Part shown: piece by piece, positions 27,512 to 36,452 of the stretch
Layout of the letters: each line of letters starts with the position of its first letter
Numbering within the stretch: the stretch's first letter is position 1
Assembly (NCBI GenBank): GCA_031278395.1
Contig: JAITKM010000045.1
Location: forward strand, 1-61,640
Length of the DNA: 61,640 bases
Direction: 5' to 3'
Source of the DNA: Deltaproteobacteria bacterium
Lineage (GTDB): Bacteria > Bdellovibrionota_C > UBA2361 > SZUA-149 > JAITKM01
The notes under the pieces: model-generated
Told to the model about the DNA's origin: nothing
The model's input: only the letters and a program-made list of their open reading frames with translations
Databases searched by the model: none
Program-made: the position numbers and the translations under genes

Positions 27512-27604
27512 TGAACTCCAGGATGAAACTAGTGGAACCATGAGAAGGCTACTAGTGGGATGCCAAAAATTATATAAGTCCCCCACCTATTATTTTACTA
27601 ACTA

Positions 27605-27707
27605 ATACGGACTAGAGTAGAGCACCGCGACACAGCCAAGACTTTAGCATAGCCAATTCTGGCTGTGTTCCTTGCTCCGGACAATCTGGGTCATCGGCGT
27701 TTCTACT
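27605..27707. other. possible structured RNA or relic between repeats
   Basis: GC-richer than its surroundings. AGAGTAGA (about 27613) can pair with TCTACTCT (27702-27709), and inside it ACACAGCC can pair with GGCTGTGT around 27633-27668. The minus strand is also open for about 33 codons without a start. Neither reading is certain. The rest of the 27512-27847 gap is AT-rich with a repeat copy at 27708. Confidence 0.3.
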
Positions 27708-27728
27708 CTGGTATCGGGTTCTTTTTTT
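27708..27728 (+). repeat. degenerate copy of the dispersed repeat
   Basis: CTGGTATCGGGTTCTTTTTTT, two changes from the core; the T run could also end transcription. Confidence 0.6.
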
Positions 27729-27847
27729 AGTTATCAGGGTATTTTTAGTATGAGTTTCAAGCTGCTTAAAAAAACATTGTGCAAAGTATTGATTTGTGAT
27801 TCTATCTAAAAATTTTCTAGTAATATTTAGAGCTTCTTTTTATTTAT

Positions 27848-28705
27848 ATGTTTATTAGTAAAAATAGTAGAGCAAGTTTTTTTCTACCTACAGAAAAAAA
27901 CGCAGATTTGGCTTTTCGACGCACAACGCATCTCGGTGTTGTTGCGCATCAGGATGATTTGGAAATTGCGACCTTTGCAGCAATTTTGGAGTGTTATAAA
28001 AATCCGTGCAAGTGGTATTCCGGCGTGGTGTGTACTGATAGTCCTGGTGAAGGATATTTCGACGATTATGCTACTTGTTCAAAAGAGGAATTGATAAAAA
28101 TTAGAAGAGCAGAGCAGTGCGATGTTGCTAGCCTTGGCGAATATAGCAGTGTCATACAACTTGGTTATACTAGCCAAGAAATACAGGACATAACAAACCT
28201 AGACGTGGTGCAGGATCTAATCCAGATTTTAGAACTAACAGAGCCAGAATGTGTTTATACCCATTCTCCATATGATAGACATTACACTCATTTGTCTACA
28301 TTTTGGTCGTTACTGAAAGCAATCCAGAGTTTGCCGCAAGAAAAAAGACCCAAGAAATTATTCGGTGGAGAAGTTTGGCGCGATTTAGATTGGATTAACG
28401 AAGAATACAAAGAAGTTATTCGCTTGAACGATCCAGAACAGTTAGGGAAAAGATTAATCGAGGCTTACAAATCCCAAAACGTTGGGTTAAAGAAGAATTA
28501 TAATTTAGGAATTATTGGACGGCGTCAGGCAAATGCAACCTTTTTATCCGCATATGATACAGAACTAGTTAGTGGAGTTGAATATTTGGTGGATTTAAGT
28601 TTGTTAATTACTGACGACACGGTTAGCGTTTTTGATTTAGTGCAAGAGCAGATAAATAATTTTGCCGAAGATATAGTAGCTCGTTTGGAGAAAGTAAAGA
28701 GATAA
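27848..28705 (+). CDS. PIG-L/LmbE family deacetylase
   Basis: Zinc-dependent N-deacetylase family acting on N-acetylglucosamine groups. The metal motif, usually AHPDDE, reads AHQDDLE near residue 33. CTDSPGEGYFDDY and RRAEQCDVASLGE follow, and the third ligand region is YTHSPYDRHYTHLSTFW (H..D..H). The stop is two bases before the nagB start, so the two genes form one unit. Together they could turn an N-acetylglucosamine phosphate into fructose-6-phosphate, with this protein replacing NagA. That pathway role is inferred. Length 285. Confidence 0.82.
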   Translation: MFISKNSRASFFLPTEKNADLAFRRTTHLGVVAHQDDLEIATFAAILECYKNPCKWYSGVVCTDSPGEGYFDDYATCSKEELIKIRRAEQCDVASLGEYSSVIQLGYTSQEIQDITNLDVVQDLIQILELTEPECVYTHSPYDRHYTHLSTFWSLLKAIQSLPQEKRPKKLFGGEVWRDLDWINEEYKEVIRLNDPEQLGKRLIEAYKSQNVGLKKNYNLGIIGRRQANATFLSAYDTELVSGVEYLVDLSLLITDDTVSVFDLVQEQINNFAEDIVARLEKVKR

Positions 28706-28707
28706 TT

Positions 28708-29490
28708 ATGGAAGTAATAATTTTAGATAATCAAGAACAAGTGAGTCAGTTTGCTGCCAACTATGTGGCAAGTCGTATTTTAAAAAAACCACGGATTGTT
28801 TTAGGGCTGCCAACTGGTAGTAGTCCACTTGGAATGTATAAAAAGCTAATTGATAAATATCAGCAGGGAATATTGGATTTTTCAGAAGTGATAACTTTTA
28901 ATTTAGATGAATATGTCGGAATTGTTCCAGGACACTCGCAGTCCTATAATTCCTATATGTATAAGAATTTCTTTAATTTTGTGAATATTAAGCCTCATAA
29001 CATTAATATTCCAGATGGGTTAGTTGCTGATTTTGATAATTATTGTAAAAAATATGAACAATATATTGAAGATTGCGGCGGAATTGACCTACAGATTTTA
29101 GGTATTGGCAGAACTGGACATATCGGATTTAACGAGCCGTCATCGTCGTTGGGGTCACGAACTCGGATAAAAACATTAACTGAATCGACACGTCAGGATA
29201 ATGCACGATTTTTTAACTCGATTGATGAAGTGCCTCATCATGTCATTACTATGGGGATTGGGTCAATTCTAGATAGTAAGGAATGTATGCTAATTGCTTT
29301 TGGAGAACATAAAGCCGAATCAATTGCTGCGATGGTTGAGGGATGTATTTCGTCGATGCTGCCAGCTTCAGCCTTGCAGTTTCATCCTTCAATAAAGGTG
29401 GTGATTGATTCAGCTGCTGCTAGTAAGTTAAAGAATAAAGAATATTATAAGTTTGTATATGATAATAAACCAGCATGGCAATATGTGTAA
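28708..29490 (+). CDS. nagB: glucosamine-6-phosphate deaminase
   Basis: Converts glucosamine-6-phosphate to fructose-6-phosphate and ammonia. Family motifs are clear: LGLPTGSSPLGMYKKLI (phosphate loop), TFNLDEYVGI with the catalytic Asp, GIGRTGHIGFNEPSSSLGSRT with the active-site His and Glu, and GIGSILDSKECMLIAFGEHKA. Length 260 is normal. It is paired with a PIG-L deacetylase upstream and followed by mlaE, whose ATG lies 17 bp after the nagB stop. Confidence 0.95.
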   Translation: MEVIILDNQEQVSQFAANYVASRILKKPRIVLGLPTGSSPLGMYKKLIDKYQQGILDFSEVITFNLDEYVGIVPGHSQSYNSYMYKNFFNFVNIKPHNINIPDGLVADFDNYCKKYEQYIEDCGGIDLQILGIGRTGHIGFNEPSSSLGSRTRIKTLTESTRQDNARFFNSIDEVPHHVITMGIGSILDSKECMLIAFGEHKAESIAAMVEGCISSMLPASALQFHPSIKVVIDSAAASKLKNKEYYKFVYDNKPAWQYV

Positions 29491-29506
29491 GGTAAAAATT
29501 TTTTTT

Positions 29507-30292
29507 ATGTTTTATCGAATAATTTCAGGATTTGGAGAACAGTTTGGACGCTATGTTTTAGCTGTAGCTGAGGCATGGATATTTATCTTTGAAGTTTTAT
29601 ACAAATCCCTAACGCCGCCGTATCGTTTTAAACTGATTATTCAACAACTATATATTATCGGGGCGCAGTCTTTTTCTGTTGTGGCTTTGGTTGGTGGTTT
29701 TACAGGTGCAGTTCTGGCGGTTCAAGGCGAATATACCTTGTCGCAATTTGGCGCTACCGGTTACACTGGTTCGGCAATTGCGCTTAGTCTAATTCGCGAA
29801 CTGGGACCAGTTCTAACCGCGCTCATGGTCAATGGACGGGCTGGTTCAGCTATGACCGCTGAACTTGGAATTATGAAAATCAGTGAACAGGTTGATGCCC
29901 TGCGTTCAATGGCTGTTGACCCGATTCGTTATTTAATGGTGCCACGGGTAATTGCTGGAATAATTTCCGTGCCAATTTTAACGGCTATTTTTGATGTAGT
30001 GGGTATTGCAGGTGGATATTTAGTTGGGGTTGAAAGTTTAGGTTTGTCTTCAGGGATATTTATGTCGCAAATGACTTCTGCCGTTAGTGATGTTGATGTA
30101 ATTTCTGGATTTATCAAATCAATATTTTTTGGCTTAATAGTGGCTTGGGTTTCTTGTTACAAGGGGTGGACTTGTGGTTTTGGGGCTGTTGGTGTGAATA
30201 AGGCCACGACTAGTGCAGTGGTAACATCTTCTGTTGCGATTTTAGTTTTAGATTATTTTTTAACCTCAATTCTAACTAAGGTGTTTTTTTGA
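29507..30292 (+). CDS. mlaE: phospholipid ABC transporter permease MlaE
   Basis: Inner-membrane permease of the Mla system, which moves phospholipids between the membranes and keeps outer-membrane asymmetry. Five or six helices are visible, and the family core reads RELGPVLTALMVNGRAGSAMTAELG followed by MKISEQVDALRSMAVDP. I start at ATG 29507 (262 residues) since earlier starts lie inside nagB. The stop overlaps the mlaF start (TTGA), indicating coupled translation. Confidence 0.95.
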   Translation: MFYRIISGFGEQFGRYVLAVAEAWIFIFEVLYKSLTPPYRFKLIIQQLYIIGAQSFSVVALVGGFTGAVLAVQGEYTLSQFGATGYTGSAIALSLIRELGPVLTALMVNGRAGSAMTAELGIMKISEQVDALRSMAVDPIRYLMVPRVIAGIISVPILTAIFDVVGIAGGYLVGVESLGLSSGIFMSQMTSAVSDVDVISGFIKSIFFGLIVAWVSCYKGWTCGFGAVGVNKATTSAVVTSSVAILVLDYFLTSILTKVFF

Positions 30293-31041
30293 TAAAAATC
30301 GATAACGTTTATAAAAGATTTGGTCAACATGTAGTGCTGAATGGAGTGAGCATGCAGGTTGTTGATGGTTCATTAGTGGCTGTGGTAGGTCCCAGCGGAA
30401 CAGGCAAAAGCGTTTTACTTAAACTCATTACTGGCTTGTTGGAGGTTGATGCGGGAGAAATTTCAATAGATGGCTACATAGTTACAGGCAATCGAGGGGC
30501 GGCAGGACGGGAGTTTGTAGCTAAAAAAATGGGAGTATTATTTCAGGCAGCAGCCCTGTTTGATTCGATGACTTTGTTTGAAAATGTTTCGTTTCCATTG
30601 GAGCAAAGGCAAGAGTTAGCGCCGAAAGAAATTAAAGAACGCAGTTTAGAGTATTTGTGGAATGTAGGCTTAAAGGGTTATGAAAATAAGCTGCCCGGTG
30701 AAATCTCGATTGGCATGAGAAAACGAGTAGGTATTGCCAGGGCATTAATTACAGAACCCAAATATTTATTTTTTGATGAGCCTAATACGGGGCTAGATCC
30801 AGAAGTAGGACAGGGAATTTATGAATTAATTATTAAGCTGCATAAAAGATTTGGTTTTACTGGAATTGTAATTAGTCATGAAATTCCAGAAATCTTTCAA
30901 GTTTGTAGTCGAGTGATAATGCTCTATGAAGGGCAGGTTCAGGTTGATGGTAGTATTAGTGAATTTTTAGATTGTGATAAACCAGTAGTTAGGCAATTTA
31001 TTCAAGGCACTGCGGATGGACCAATACAACTAAATTTTTAA
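30289..31041 (+). CDS. mlaF: phospholipid ABC transporter ATPase MlaF
   Basis: ATPase of the Mla lipid transporter. Walker A is GPSGTGKSVLL near residue 35. The signature region reads GEISIGMRKRVGIARAL in place of LSGGM, Walker B LFFDEPNTGLDP, and H-loop VISHE. It starts with TTG overlapping the mlaE stop; no better start exists. Length 250 is typical. The altered signature (ISIGM) is a mild departure from the family's LSGGM. Confidence 0.93.
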   Translation: MIKIDNVYKRFGQHVVLNGVSMQVVDGSLVAVVGPSGTGKSVLLKLITGLLEVDAGEISIDGYIVTGNRGAAGREFVAKKMGVLFQAAALFDSMTLFENVSFPLEQRQELAPKEIKERSLEYLWNVGLKGYENKLPGEISIGMRKRVGIARALITEPKYLFFDEPNTGLDPEVGQGIYELIIKLHKRFGFTGIVISHEIPEIFQVCSRVIMLYEGQVQVDGSISEFLDCDKPVVRQFIQGTADGPIQLNF

Positions 31042-31081
31042 GCCGAGGCTTATAGAGAAGCCAATTTATAAAGGGAATGTT

Positions 31082-31561
31082 ATGGAAAGTAAAAAAAATG
31101 ATTTAATCTTTGATTTACCAAAGAAGAAATGGACCGTAGAGTTTATAGTTGGGTTATTTGTTTTGTTTGGTATTTTATGTTTTTCATATTTGTCAATTAA
31201 CCTAGCAGGTATGCGTTTATTTAAAACTAATATTTATACCATAACTGCTAAATTTGATAACATTGCAGGTTTAATGGTTGGCGCGCCAGTTGAAGTGGCT
31301 GGGGTTAAAGTTGGTGAAGTCGCGAGTATTGGTTTAGATGATACCTCGGCACTGGTTATAATGGAAATAAATCAAAATGTGCAATTGCGAGACGATGATA
31401 TTGCGTCAGTTAGAACCAAAGGGATTATTGGTGAAAAATATATAAAAGTTATCCCGGGCGGATCAACAGATTATTTAACATCTGGAAGTCGTCTAAGCGA
31501 TACTGAGTCGGCAGTGGATTTGGAGGAGATTATTGGTAAAGTAATTCACAAGATAGATTAA
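31082..31561 (+). CDS. mlaD: phospholipid-binding MCE protein MlaD
   Basis: Substrate-binding subunit of the Mla transporter, a hexameric MCE-domain protein anchored by one helix (about residues 20-41). The MCE domain follows with YTITAKFDNIAGLMVGAPVE and VAGVKVGEVASIGLDD, ending with DIASVRTKGIIGEKYIKVIPGG. Length 159 is near E. coli MlaD. SD-like GGGA precedes the start, and the gene follows mlaF after 40 bp in the mlaEFDC order. Confidence 0.95.
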   Translation: MESKKNDLIFDLPKKKWTVEFIVGLFVLFGILCFSYLSINLAGMRLFKTNIYTITAKFDNIAGLMVGAPVEVAGVKVGEVASIGLDDTSALVIMEINQNVQLRDDDIASVRTKGIIGEKYIKVIPGGSTDYLTSGSRLSDTESAVDLEEIIGKVIHKID

Positions 31562-31597
31562 GTTGTAGTGTGAATTAAAATTTAACATCTGGAATAT

Positions 31598-32239
31598 ATG
31601 CGAAAAATATTAGCTATTTATTTAACTATTTTTGTAGGCTGGGTTGTTGTTTTTAATTTTAACCATGTTATTGCGCAAGAGAATGCGACGCCGTTAGTTA
31701 GGGTGCAGGAAGTCATAACTGTTTGCAAGGCGTATATTTTGGAGAATAAGGGGCATGTTGCGGAAACAGAAATGATTTCTAAACTTAAAGAGTTGGTTGC
31801 GCCGGTATTTGATTTTCGTGAAATGGCCAAACGTTGTTTGGGTAATAATTGGAACGCTGGGACGCCTGAACAGCAGAAAGAATTTGTAGATTTATTTAGT
31901 GAGATGTTAGCCAATGCTTATATGAAAAAAGTTGTAAATGGTATTGGGAATGCAGAGATTAAATACCCTGCAGATTCAGTTGTGTCAGACAATAAGAAAG
32001 CAACAGTTAAGACTATTATTATATCAGACGGTGAATCTATTAATGTCGCTTATCGTATGTTGCAGCGCAAAGATGGTAGCTGGTGGGTGTATGATGTGAT
32101 TATCGAAAACATTGGCTTGATTTCTAACTATCGAAGTGAGTTTAATGAGATTATCAGAAAAAGCGGTTACACCGGGTTAATTCAAATCTTAAAAGACCGT
32201 ATAGAAAAACTCAAAACCGCAGCAGCCAAGGCTGGCTGA
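31598..32239 (+). CDS. mlaC: periplasmic phospholipid-binding protein MlaC
   Basis: Periplasmic lipid shuttle of the Mla system. Residues 1-26 are a Sec signal (ending NHVIAQ). The MlaC/Ttg2D fold is shown by VAPVFDFREMAKRCLGNNWNA and TPEQQKEFVDLFSEMLANAY, then WWVYDVIIENIGLISNYRSEF. Length 213 is normal. It is the last gene of the mla run; MlaB (STAS) is not seen, as in many genomes. A bulged hairpin with a T run overlaps its stop codon. Confidence 0.94.
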   Translation: MRKILAIYLTIFVGWVVVFNFNHVIAQENATPLVRVQEVITVCKAYILENKGHVAETEMISKLKELVAPVFDFREMAKRCLGNNWNAGTPEQQKEFVDLFSEMLANAYMKKVVNGIGNAEIKYPADSVVSDNKKATVKTIIISDGESINVAYRMLQRKDGSWWVYDVIIENIGLISNYRSEFNEIIRKSGYTGLIQILKDRIEKLKTAAAKAG

Positions 32240-32246
32240 TGTTTTT
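32220..32246 (+). terminator. probable terminator of the mla operon
   Basis: CAGCAGCC-AA-GGCTgGCTG (one bulged G), then ATGTTTTT; it overlaps the mlaC stop codon. Confidence 0.5.
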
Positions 32247-32261
32247 GCCTATTATAAAGCC

Positions 32262-33695
32262 TCATTCTTTGAGGTGGGTGTCGGGCGAAGTCGACTGCGG
32301 TTCGCAAGAAAAAATAGTTATTTCTCCGTTTTTTTGGATAATCCATAAATATTGGCTACCCCAAACTGACTTGATATTTTCAACCGGGTCGTCAAAAGCT
32401 GGAGATTGAAGTTCTAAGGCAGATTCTCGATTAATAGTTTGTAAGTTTTTATCGAAAACTATACCAGCTGGGATTTTATTTCGGATGGTTGGCGTTATTT
32501 CTGCAGTGTTGAAGGAATTAATATTCCAAAATCTGATGATATTATCATTTGAGCTAGTAACATAATGATGTTTAGATATTTTATTTTGTTTGTTAGGGCA
32601 GGAAAGAATTTCTAATTTTTTAACAAACTTGTCTTCGAAATGGAGCAGTCTAACAGGAATTAAGCCTTTGATTTTCCACCAGATTACCAGACCATTGGTA
32701 TGCGATGTAATTAATTCGTCTTTTAGTTCATCAAAATAAAGATTTGCAATTGGCGTCTTGGTATTAAGGTTTACATGTTTGGTATTGATATATTGCGGCA
32801 TATTTTTTTCGCTACTCCCCCAAAGCCCCATATCATTTTCGGTTTTTAATAGCCGGCGAGCAATGAGATGTCCAGTTTGGTCAGTCGCAAAATAAATACG
32901 ACTATTCGGGTAAAAATAAATATCAGTAATGGGAGATATCCCTTCTTTGTAAGTTTCAATACTATTAATATTAGAAGTTTCATTAGCTACGAATGTAGCG
33001 CCTTTAAATATTTCCCAAACAACGATACTGCCAACTTGTCCAACAACTAAATAGTTACCAGTTACAGACCAATTTAACGCTGTAATACGTCCACTAATTT
33101 GACTTAGTTCAGCCACAACTTTTTTTTCTTTTAAGTTAAAGAGCGCGATAGTTGAGGGACCAGCTATGGCTAAGAATTTCTCATCAGGAGATATAGCAAG
33201 AAGGTTAATACTAGAATTATTAATTAATAGTAAGCTAGATTTTAGTTTTAAATTATCAGTTATCTCACTATAAAAAATTTGTCCCTGGCTATCCGCTGTC
33301 CAGGCCCCCTTACCATCCTTCCTAACAGCGATTGAAGTAATGTCACTGTTGTGAACTGCAAAAGAAAAAAAGTTATTTTTATTAGTTTTAGGATTGGTTG
33401 GTGGAGGAATTATAAAACTAACAAATTTAGTAGGGATCGGATTTAATAACTTAGCTTGCAATTTTGGGTCATTATCGTCTATGAGGTAAGGTGAATTTTT
33501 GAAGCTACGCTCAGACCAAAGTCCAGTAACTGTATTTTGTAAAGTGCAGCCGAAAGTAACGAGACAAATGATGATCAGATAAACTAGGGTTAATAGAGAA
33601 AGTCCCTGATAATTTTTTTTTGTATAATGGAAAAAAATTATCCTCCTATATGCAGTGAAGCAGATTAGCTGGATGAATTTATAAGCTGATAACAT
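32262..33695 (-). CDS. WD40-like beta-propeller protein, putative lipoprotein
   Basis: A 477-residue protein (from ATG 33695; a longer frame to 33752 overlaps the next gene). A hydrophobic segment TLVYLIIICLVTFGC ends in a possible lipobox (TFGC). The N-terminal stretch before it is unusually long, so the true start may lie further in. Beta-propeller blades follow: NSDITSIAVRKDGKGAWTAD, SINLLAISPDEKFLAIAGPS and RITALNWSVTGNYLVVGQVG. Later blades are degenerate. No function known. It is divergent from a degenerate helicase gene. Confidence 0.7.
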   Translation of the reverse strand: MLSAYKFIQLICFTAYRRIIFFHYTKKNYQGLSLLTLVYLIIICLVTFGCTLQNTVTGLWSERSFKNSPYLIDDNDPKLQAKLLNPIPTKFVSFIIPPPTNPKTNKNNFFSFAVHNSDITSIAVRKDGKGAWTADSQGQIFYSEITDNLKLKSSLLLINNSSINLLAISPDEKFLAIAGPSTIALFNLKEKKVVAELSQISGRITALNWSVTGNYLVVGQVGSIVVWEIFKGATFVANETSNINSIETYKEGISPITDIYFYPNSRIYFATDQTGHLIARRLLKTENDMGLWGSSEKNMPQYINTKHVNLNTKTPIANLYFDELKDELITSHTNGLVIWWKIKGLIPVRLLHFEDKFVKKLEILSCPNKQNKISKHHYVTSSNDNIIRFWNINSFNTAEITPTIRNKIPAGIVFDKNLQTINRESALELQSPAFDDPVENIKSVWGSQYLWIIQKNGEITIFSCEPQSTSPDTHLKE

Positions 33696-33730
33696 AATAT
33701 AAAATAACTTAATAAAAATAGTAAAATACA

Positions 33731-35104
33731 ATGGAAGACAGACAAACAACACAAAATGCAGGCGAACATACTACTAATAATTTAGATAAACAGCAAGAAA
33801 TAGAAGAACAAGGCATAATAACAAGTATTCAACATTATGCTTGTGAAGTTAGTAATGAATTAATGGCAAAAATCGACGCTATTGGCGATTTATTACTACA
33901 GTTGAAGCCAACAAATACTATAATTTATTGTAATAATCGTAGTGAAACAGAAGTTGTTGAAAAAATTATTCGGCGCAAAGGCGTAAATGCTAGGCGTGTT
34001 ACCTATGATTTATCACAGTTTCAGACTACTAGAATATTGGAAAAAATTGCTGCGGGACAGCTACCGGTTTTAGTTGCTGTTGATTTTCTAAAGCAGAATT
34101 TAAATAATAAAGAAATAGACTTGGTGATTAATTATGCCCTTCCAGAAAATAGTAGTGATTATTTAAAGAGTTTGGAACAGTTAAATCCTACAGCAAGTGT
34201 GGTTAATATTGTAGGCGCCAAAGATTTTGGAAGTTTTTATACCTTAAAAAAATCGCTGAGCCAGCTAGAATTTAAAGAGCTTGAGCTAGGATTATTAGCT
34301 GATGCGAGTCTGACCAAACTCAATATACTGCATAGTATTTTGCGCAACATACAGTCTGAGATTAGAAGTTCTGATTTAGAAGTTGCGCAGAGTTTTCTTG
34401 ATGAATATGGGCTTAACTCTGTTCAGCCAGAATTTGTAGAGGTTATGGCTAGAGTTTGCTTAGCGCTAACAGAATATGCTTTTCCAGATAAGGTTGTAAG
34501 TTTAGAAGAAGAGTTAGCAGGAGAAGATCCGTCGTTAAAGCAGCTGGCTAATGATAAAGGTAGTTGGAACAGTAGTTCTAACAATGAAGAAGATAATTTT
34601 AGAGGTGCAAGGCGTTTTGATCGGCGTTCGAGATTTGATGAGAATCGTGGAGGAAATAGAGGAAGAGGCTGGCGACGAGATGATGATAGGAAATTTCCAA
34701 AAGAGCGCCGTGCGAGGGAAGATGATAGTAGGAATAGTGATCGACGATATGGCAGCGGTCGGCGTCGTTTTGAAAATGATAATTACGGTAAGGGTCAATT
34801 TAAAGGAAGATCGCCTAACAGGAGAGGTGAATTTACAGAGGGCGAGGGGAGTACTATTTATGATTTACGTTTGTATATTGGGCAAGGCACAAATTCTGGG
34901 TTGACTGAAAATGAGTTTAAGCAGTTAGCAACCTCTATAGGTGATATAGAAGCAAGTAAGATTGTTAGATTAAAACTTCATGAGCATTATGGTTTTATTG
35001 ACGTTAAAGAGGATGCGGCTGATACGCTGGTGAATAATCTTAATGGCATAGAATATAATGGTGCAATCTTACCAGTCCAGCATGCAGGACGAGTTAAAGG
35101 GTAA
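33731..35104 (+). CDS. DEAD-box helicase derivative lacking the ATPase half
   Basis: A 457-residue protein that resembles the C-terminal half of DeaD/CsdA-type RNA helicases. Residues 50-175 match RecA domain 2 (TIIYCNNRSETEVVEKIIRR; VLVAVDFLKQNLN; LVINYALPENSSDYL). Motif V (usually ATDVAARGLD) is altered and motif VI (HRxGRxGR) is lost. There is no Q motif, Walker A or DEAD box, and none in the upstream DNA on the same strand. Residues 270-370 are an Arg/Gly/Asp-rich RNA-binding tail. Residues 375-455 are a DbpA-type RNA-binding domain (YDLRLYIGQGTNSGLTENEF). It is probably an RNA-binding protein without helicase activity. Confidence 0.8.
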   Translation: MEDRQTTQNAGEHTTNNLDKQQEIEEQGIITSIQHYACEVSNELMAKIDAIGDLLLQLKPTNTIIYCNNRSETEVVEKIIRRKGVNARRVTYDLSQFQTTRILEKIAAGQLPVLVAVDFLKQNLNNKEIDLVINYALPENSSDYLKSLEQLNPTASVVNIVGAKDFGSFYTLKKSLSQLEFKELELGLLADASLTKLNILHSILRNIQSEIRSSDLEVAQSFLDEYGLNSVQPEFVEVMARVCLALTEYAFPDKVVSLEEELAGEDPSLKQLANDKGSWNSSSNNEEDNFRGARRFDRRSRFDENRGGNRGRGWRRDDDRKFPKERRAREDDSRNSDRRYGSGRRRFENDNYGKGQFKGRSPNRRGEFTEGEGSTIYDLRLYIGQGTNSGLTENEFKQLATSIGDIEASKIVRLKLHEHYGFIDVKEDAADTLVNNLNGIEYNGAILPVQHAGRVKG

Positions 35105-35230
35105 TTTAAGGTAATTTTTTGACGATAAATTTCCAACATAATATTTGTATCTTACTATAATTTATGCTTTATAGTAGCCCGTTTTAACTACAATAAAAAT
35201 ATCAGGTTCGGGTAGAAGTCAAAATTTTAT

Positions 35231-35257
35231 GTCATTTATATCAAAAATATAAATGAC
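35231..35257. promoter_or_regulatory. perfect inverted repeat upstream of a small gene
   Basis: GTCATTTATAT-CAAAA-ATATAAATGAC, an 11-bp arm without a T run, 38 bp before the next ATG. It could be an operator or a leader hairpin. Confidence 0.5.
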
Positions 35258-35294
35258 GTAAGAAAGTTTCAGAAGGTTTTTTTATTTAATTTTT

Positions 35295-35615
35295 ATGGAT
35301 AAAAAAATGAATACAGATAATTGTGTTTATAAAAATGTTAAGGAAGTCCTTGAAAAAGAACTTCCTCAGCATTTTTTAAATCTATGGCTCAAATTGGAGA
35401 CCGTAGAAAAAGAAAAATTTCTTAAAATGTTCGCTAAATATTTTAAGAAATCTGATTTGTTAGGTGATTATAGTGATCTTGATCGCCTAGCTAATCTCAT
35501 TCAGCGGAACTTTCATAAACATGAAAGTTTTTTGCACGCTGAATATGCTAATCCAGACATAAAAATTGTTTGTAAGCTAAGAAGACGCCTTGACGCTCTT
35601 AGCTATATGTTTTAG
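35295..35615 (+). CDS. small hypothetical protein
   Basis: A 106-residue charged, helical protein with no signal peptide or recognised domain (EVLEKELPQHFLNLWLKLET, KMFAKYFKKSDLLGDYSDLD). An alternative ATG lies at 35307. It stands alone between the degenerate helicase and ruvA, has its own upstream inverted repeat and a clear terminator downstream. These support a real gene with separate control. Confidence 0.65.
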   Translation: MDKKMNTDNCVYKNVKEVLEKELPQHFLNLWLKLETVEKEKFLKMFAKYFKKSDLLGDYSDLDRLANLIQRNFHKHESFLHAEYANPDIKIVCKLRRRLDALSYMF

Positions 35616-35638
35616 TCTCATTTTGATGAGATATTTAA

Positions 35639-35682
35639 GAAAAACCGTTAGTCAATTTATTTGACTTCGGTTTTTCTTTTTT
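35639..35682 (+). terminator. rho-independent terminator
   Basis: GAAAAACCG pairs with CGGTTTTTC with an inner GTCAA/TTGAC stem, then a T run. A smaller hairpin TCTCAT-TTTG-ATGAGA precedes it. Confidence 0.85.
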
Positions 35683-35774
35683 CTGTTTTTTTTTAGGAAT
35701 TTAGAAACTTTCTTGCTATCCAAAGTCTAATAAGAGAAAAAACACCATTTAATTCAAAAAATTAAGGAAAAATA

Positions 35775-36440
35775 ATGCTTGGACAACTTAAGGGAATTTT
35801 AGAATATCAAAATCATGACGAGCTAATTATAGATGTGCATGGAGTTGGTTATGTCGTGCAAGTATCTGGAACAGTCTTAGCCGAGCTGGGAGGTGTTGGT
35901 TCTGAAATAAAATTAGTTATTTATACCGACGTTCGGGAAAATTCAATTTCGCTCTTTGGTTTTTCGACAATTCTCGAAAAACAGGTTTTTTTATTAACCA
36001 AAAAAGTTAAAGGACTTGGCTCAAAACTTGCCATGAATGTTATTTCCACTCTTGGTGCAGAAAAACTTTTAGTCGCAATTGGGCGCGGAGATACAGAAGC
36101 TCTAAAAAAAGTCTCTGGCATAGGCAAAAAAATGGCAGAACGCATTATTGTTGAATTAAGAGAACAAGTAATTTCTTTTGTTAAAGAAGTGCGCGGCGAA
36201 AATTTAGACAGTAACGCCGATAATGTGGAAGTTTTAGGATTTAAAAACCAACCACTTTCAAAATCACATCCAGCCAATTTAATCTTAACCCCAAGTCTGG
36301 AAAACGACGCTATCCTTGCTCTTGAAAAACTAGGAGTCCACTCAGAAAAAGCCAAGCAAGCTGTAGCTAGCGCATTGGTAGCCAATCTGAAAATTAAGGA
36401 TAGCGGTGAATTAGTTAGGTTAGCGCTAAGTAATTTATAA
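35775..36440 (+). CDS. ruvA: Holliday junction branch migration protein RuvA
   Basis: Tetrameric DNA-binding subunit of the RuvAB branch-migration complex. The OB-fold N-terminus reads MLGQLKGILEYQNHDELIIDV. The two helix-hairpin-helix motifs are VKGLGSKLAMNVIS and VSGIGKKMAERIIVELREQ. The C-terminal domain III that contacts RuvB is present (EKLGVHSEKAKQAVASAL). Length 221 is slightly long owing to the linker. AAGGA precedes the ATG. RuvB and RuvC are not adjacent. Confidence 0.95.
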   Translation: MLGQLKGILEYQNHDELIIDVHGVGYVVQVSGTVLAELGGVGSEIKLVIYTDVRENSISLFGFSTILEKQVFLLTKKVKGLGSKLAMNVISTLGAEKLLVAIGRGDTEALKKVSGIGKKMAERIIVELREQVISFVKEVRGENLDSNADNVEVLGFKNQPLSKSHPANLILTPSLENDAILALEKLGVHSEKAKQAVASALVANLKIKDSGELVRLALSNL

Positions 36441-36452
36441 ATTTTAATTATC

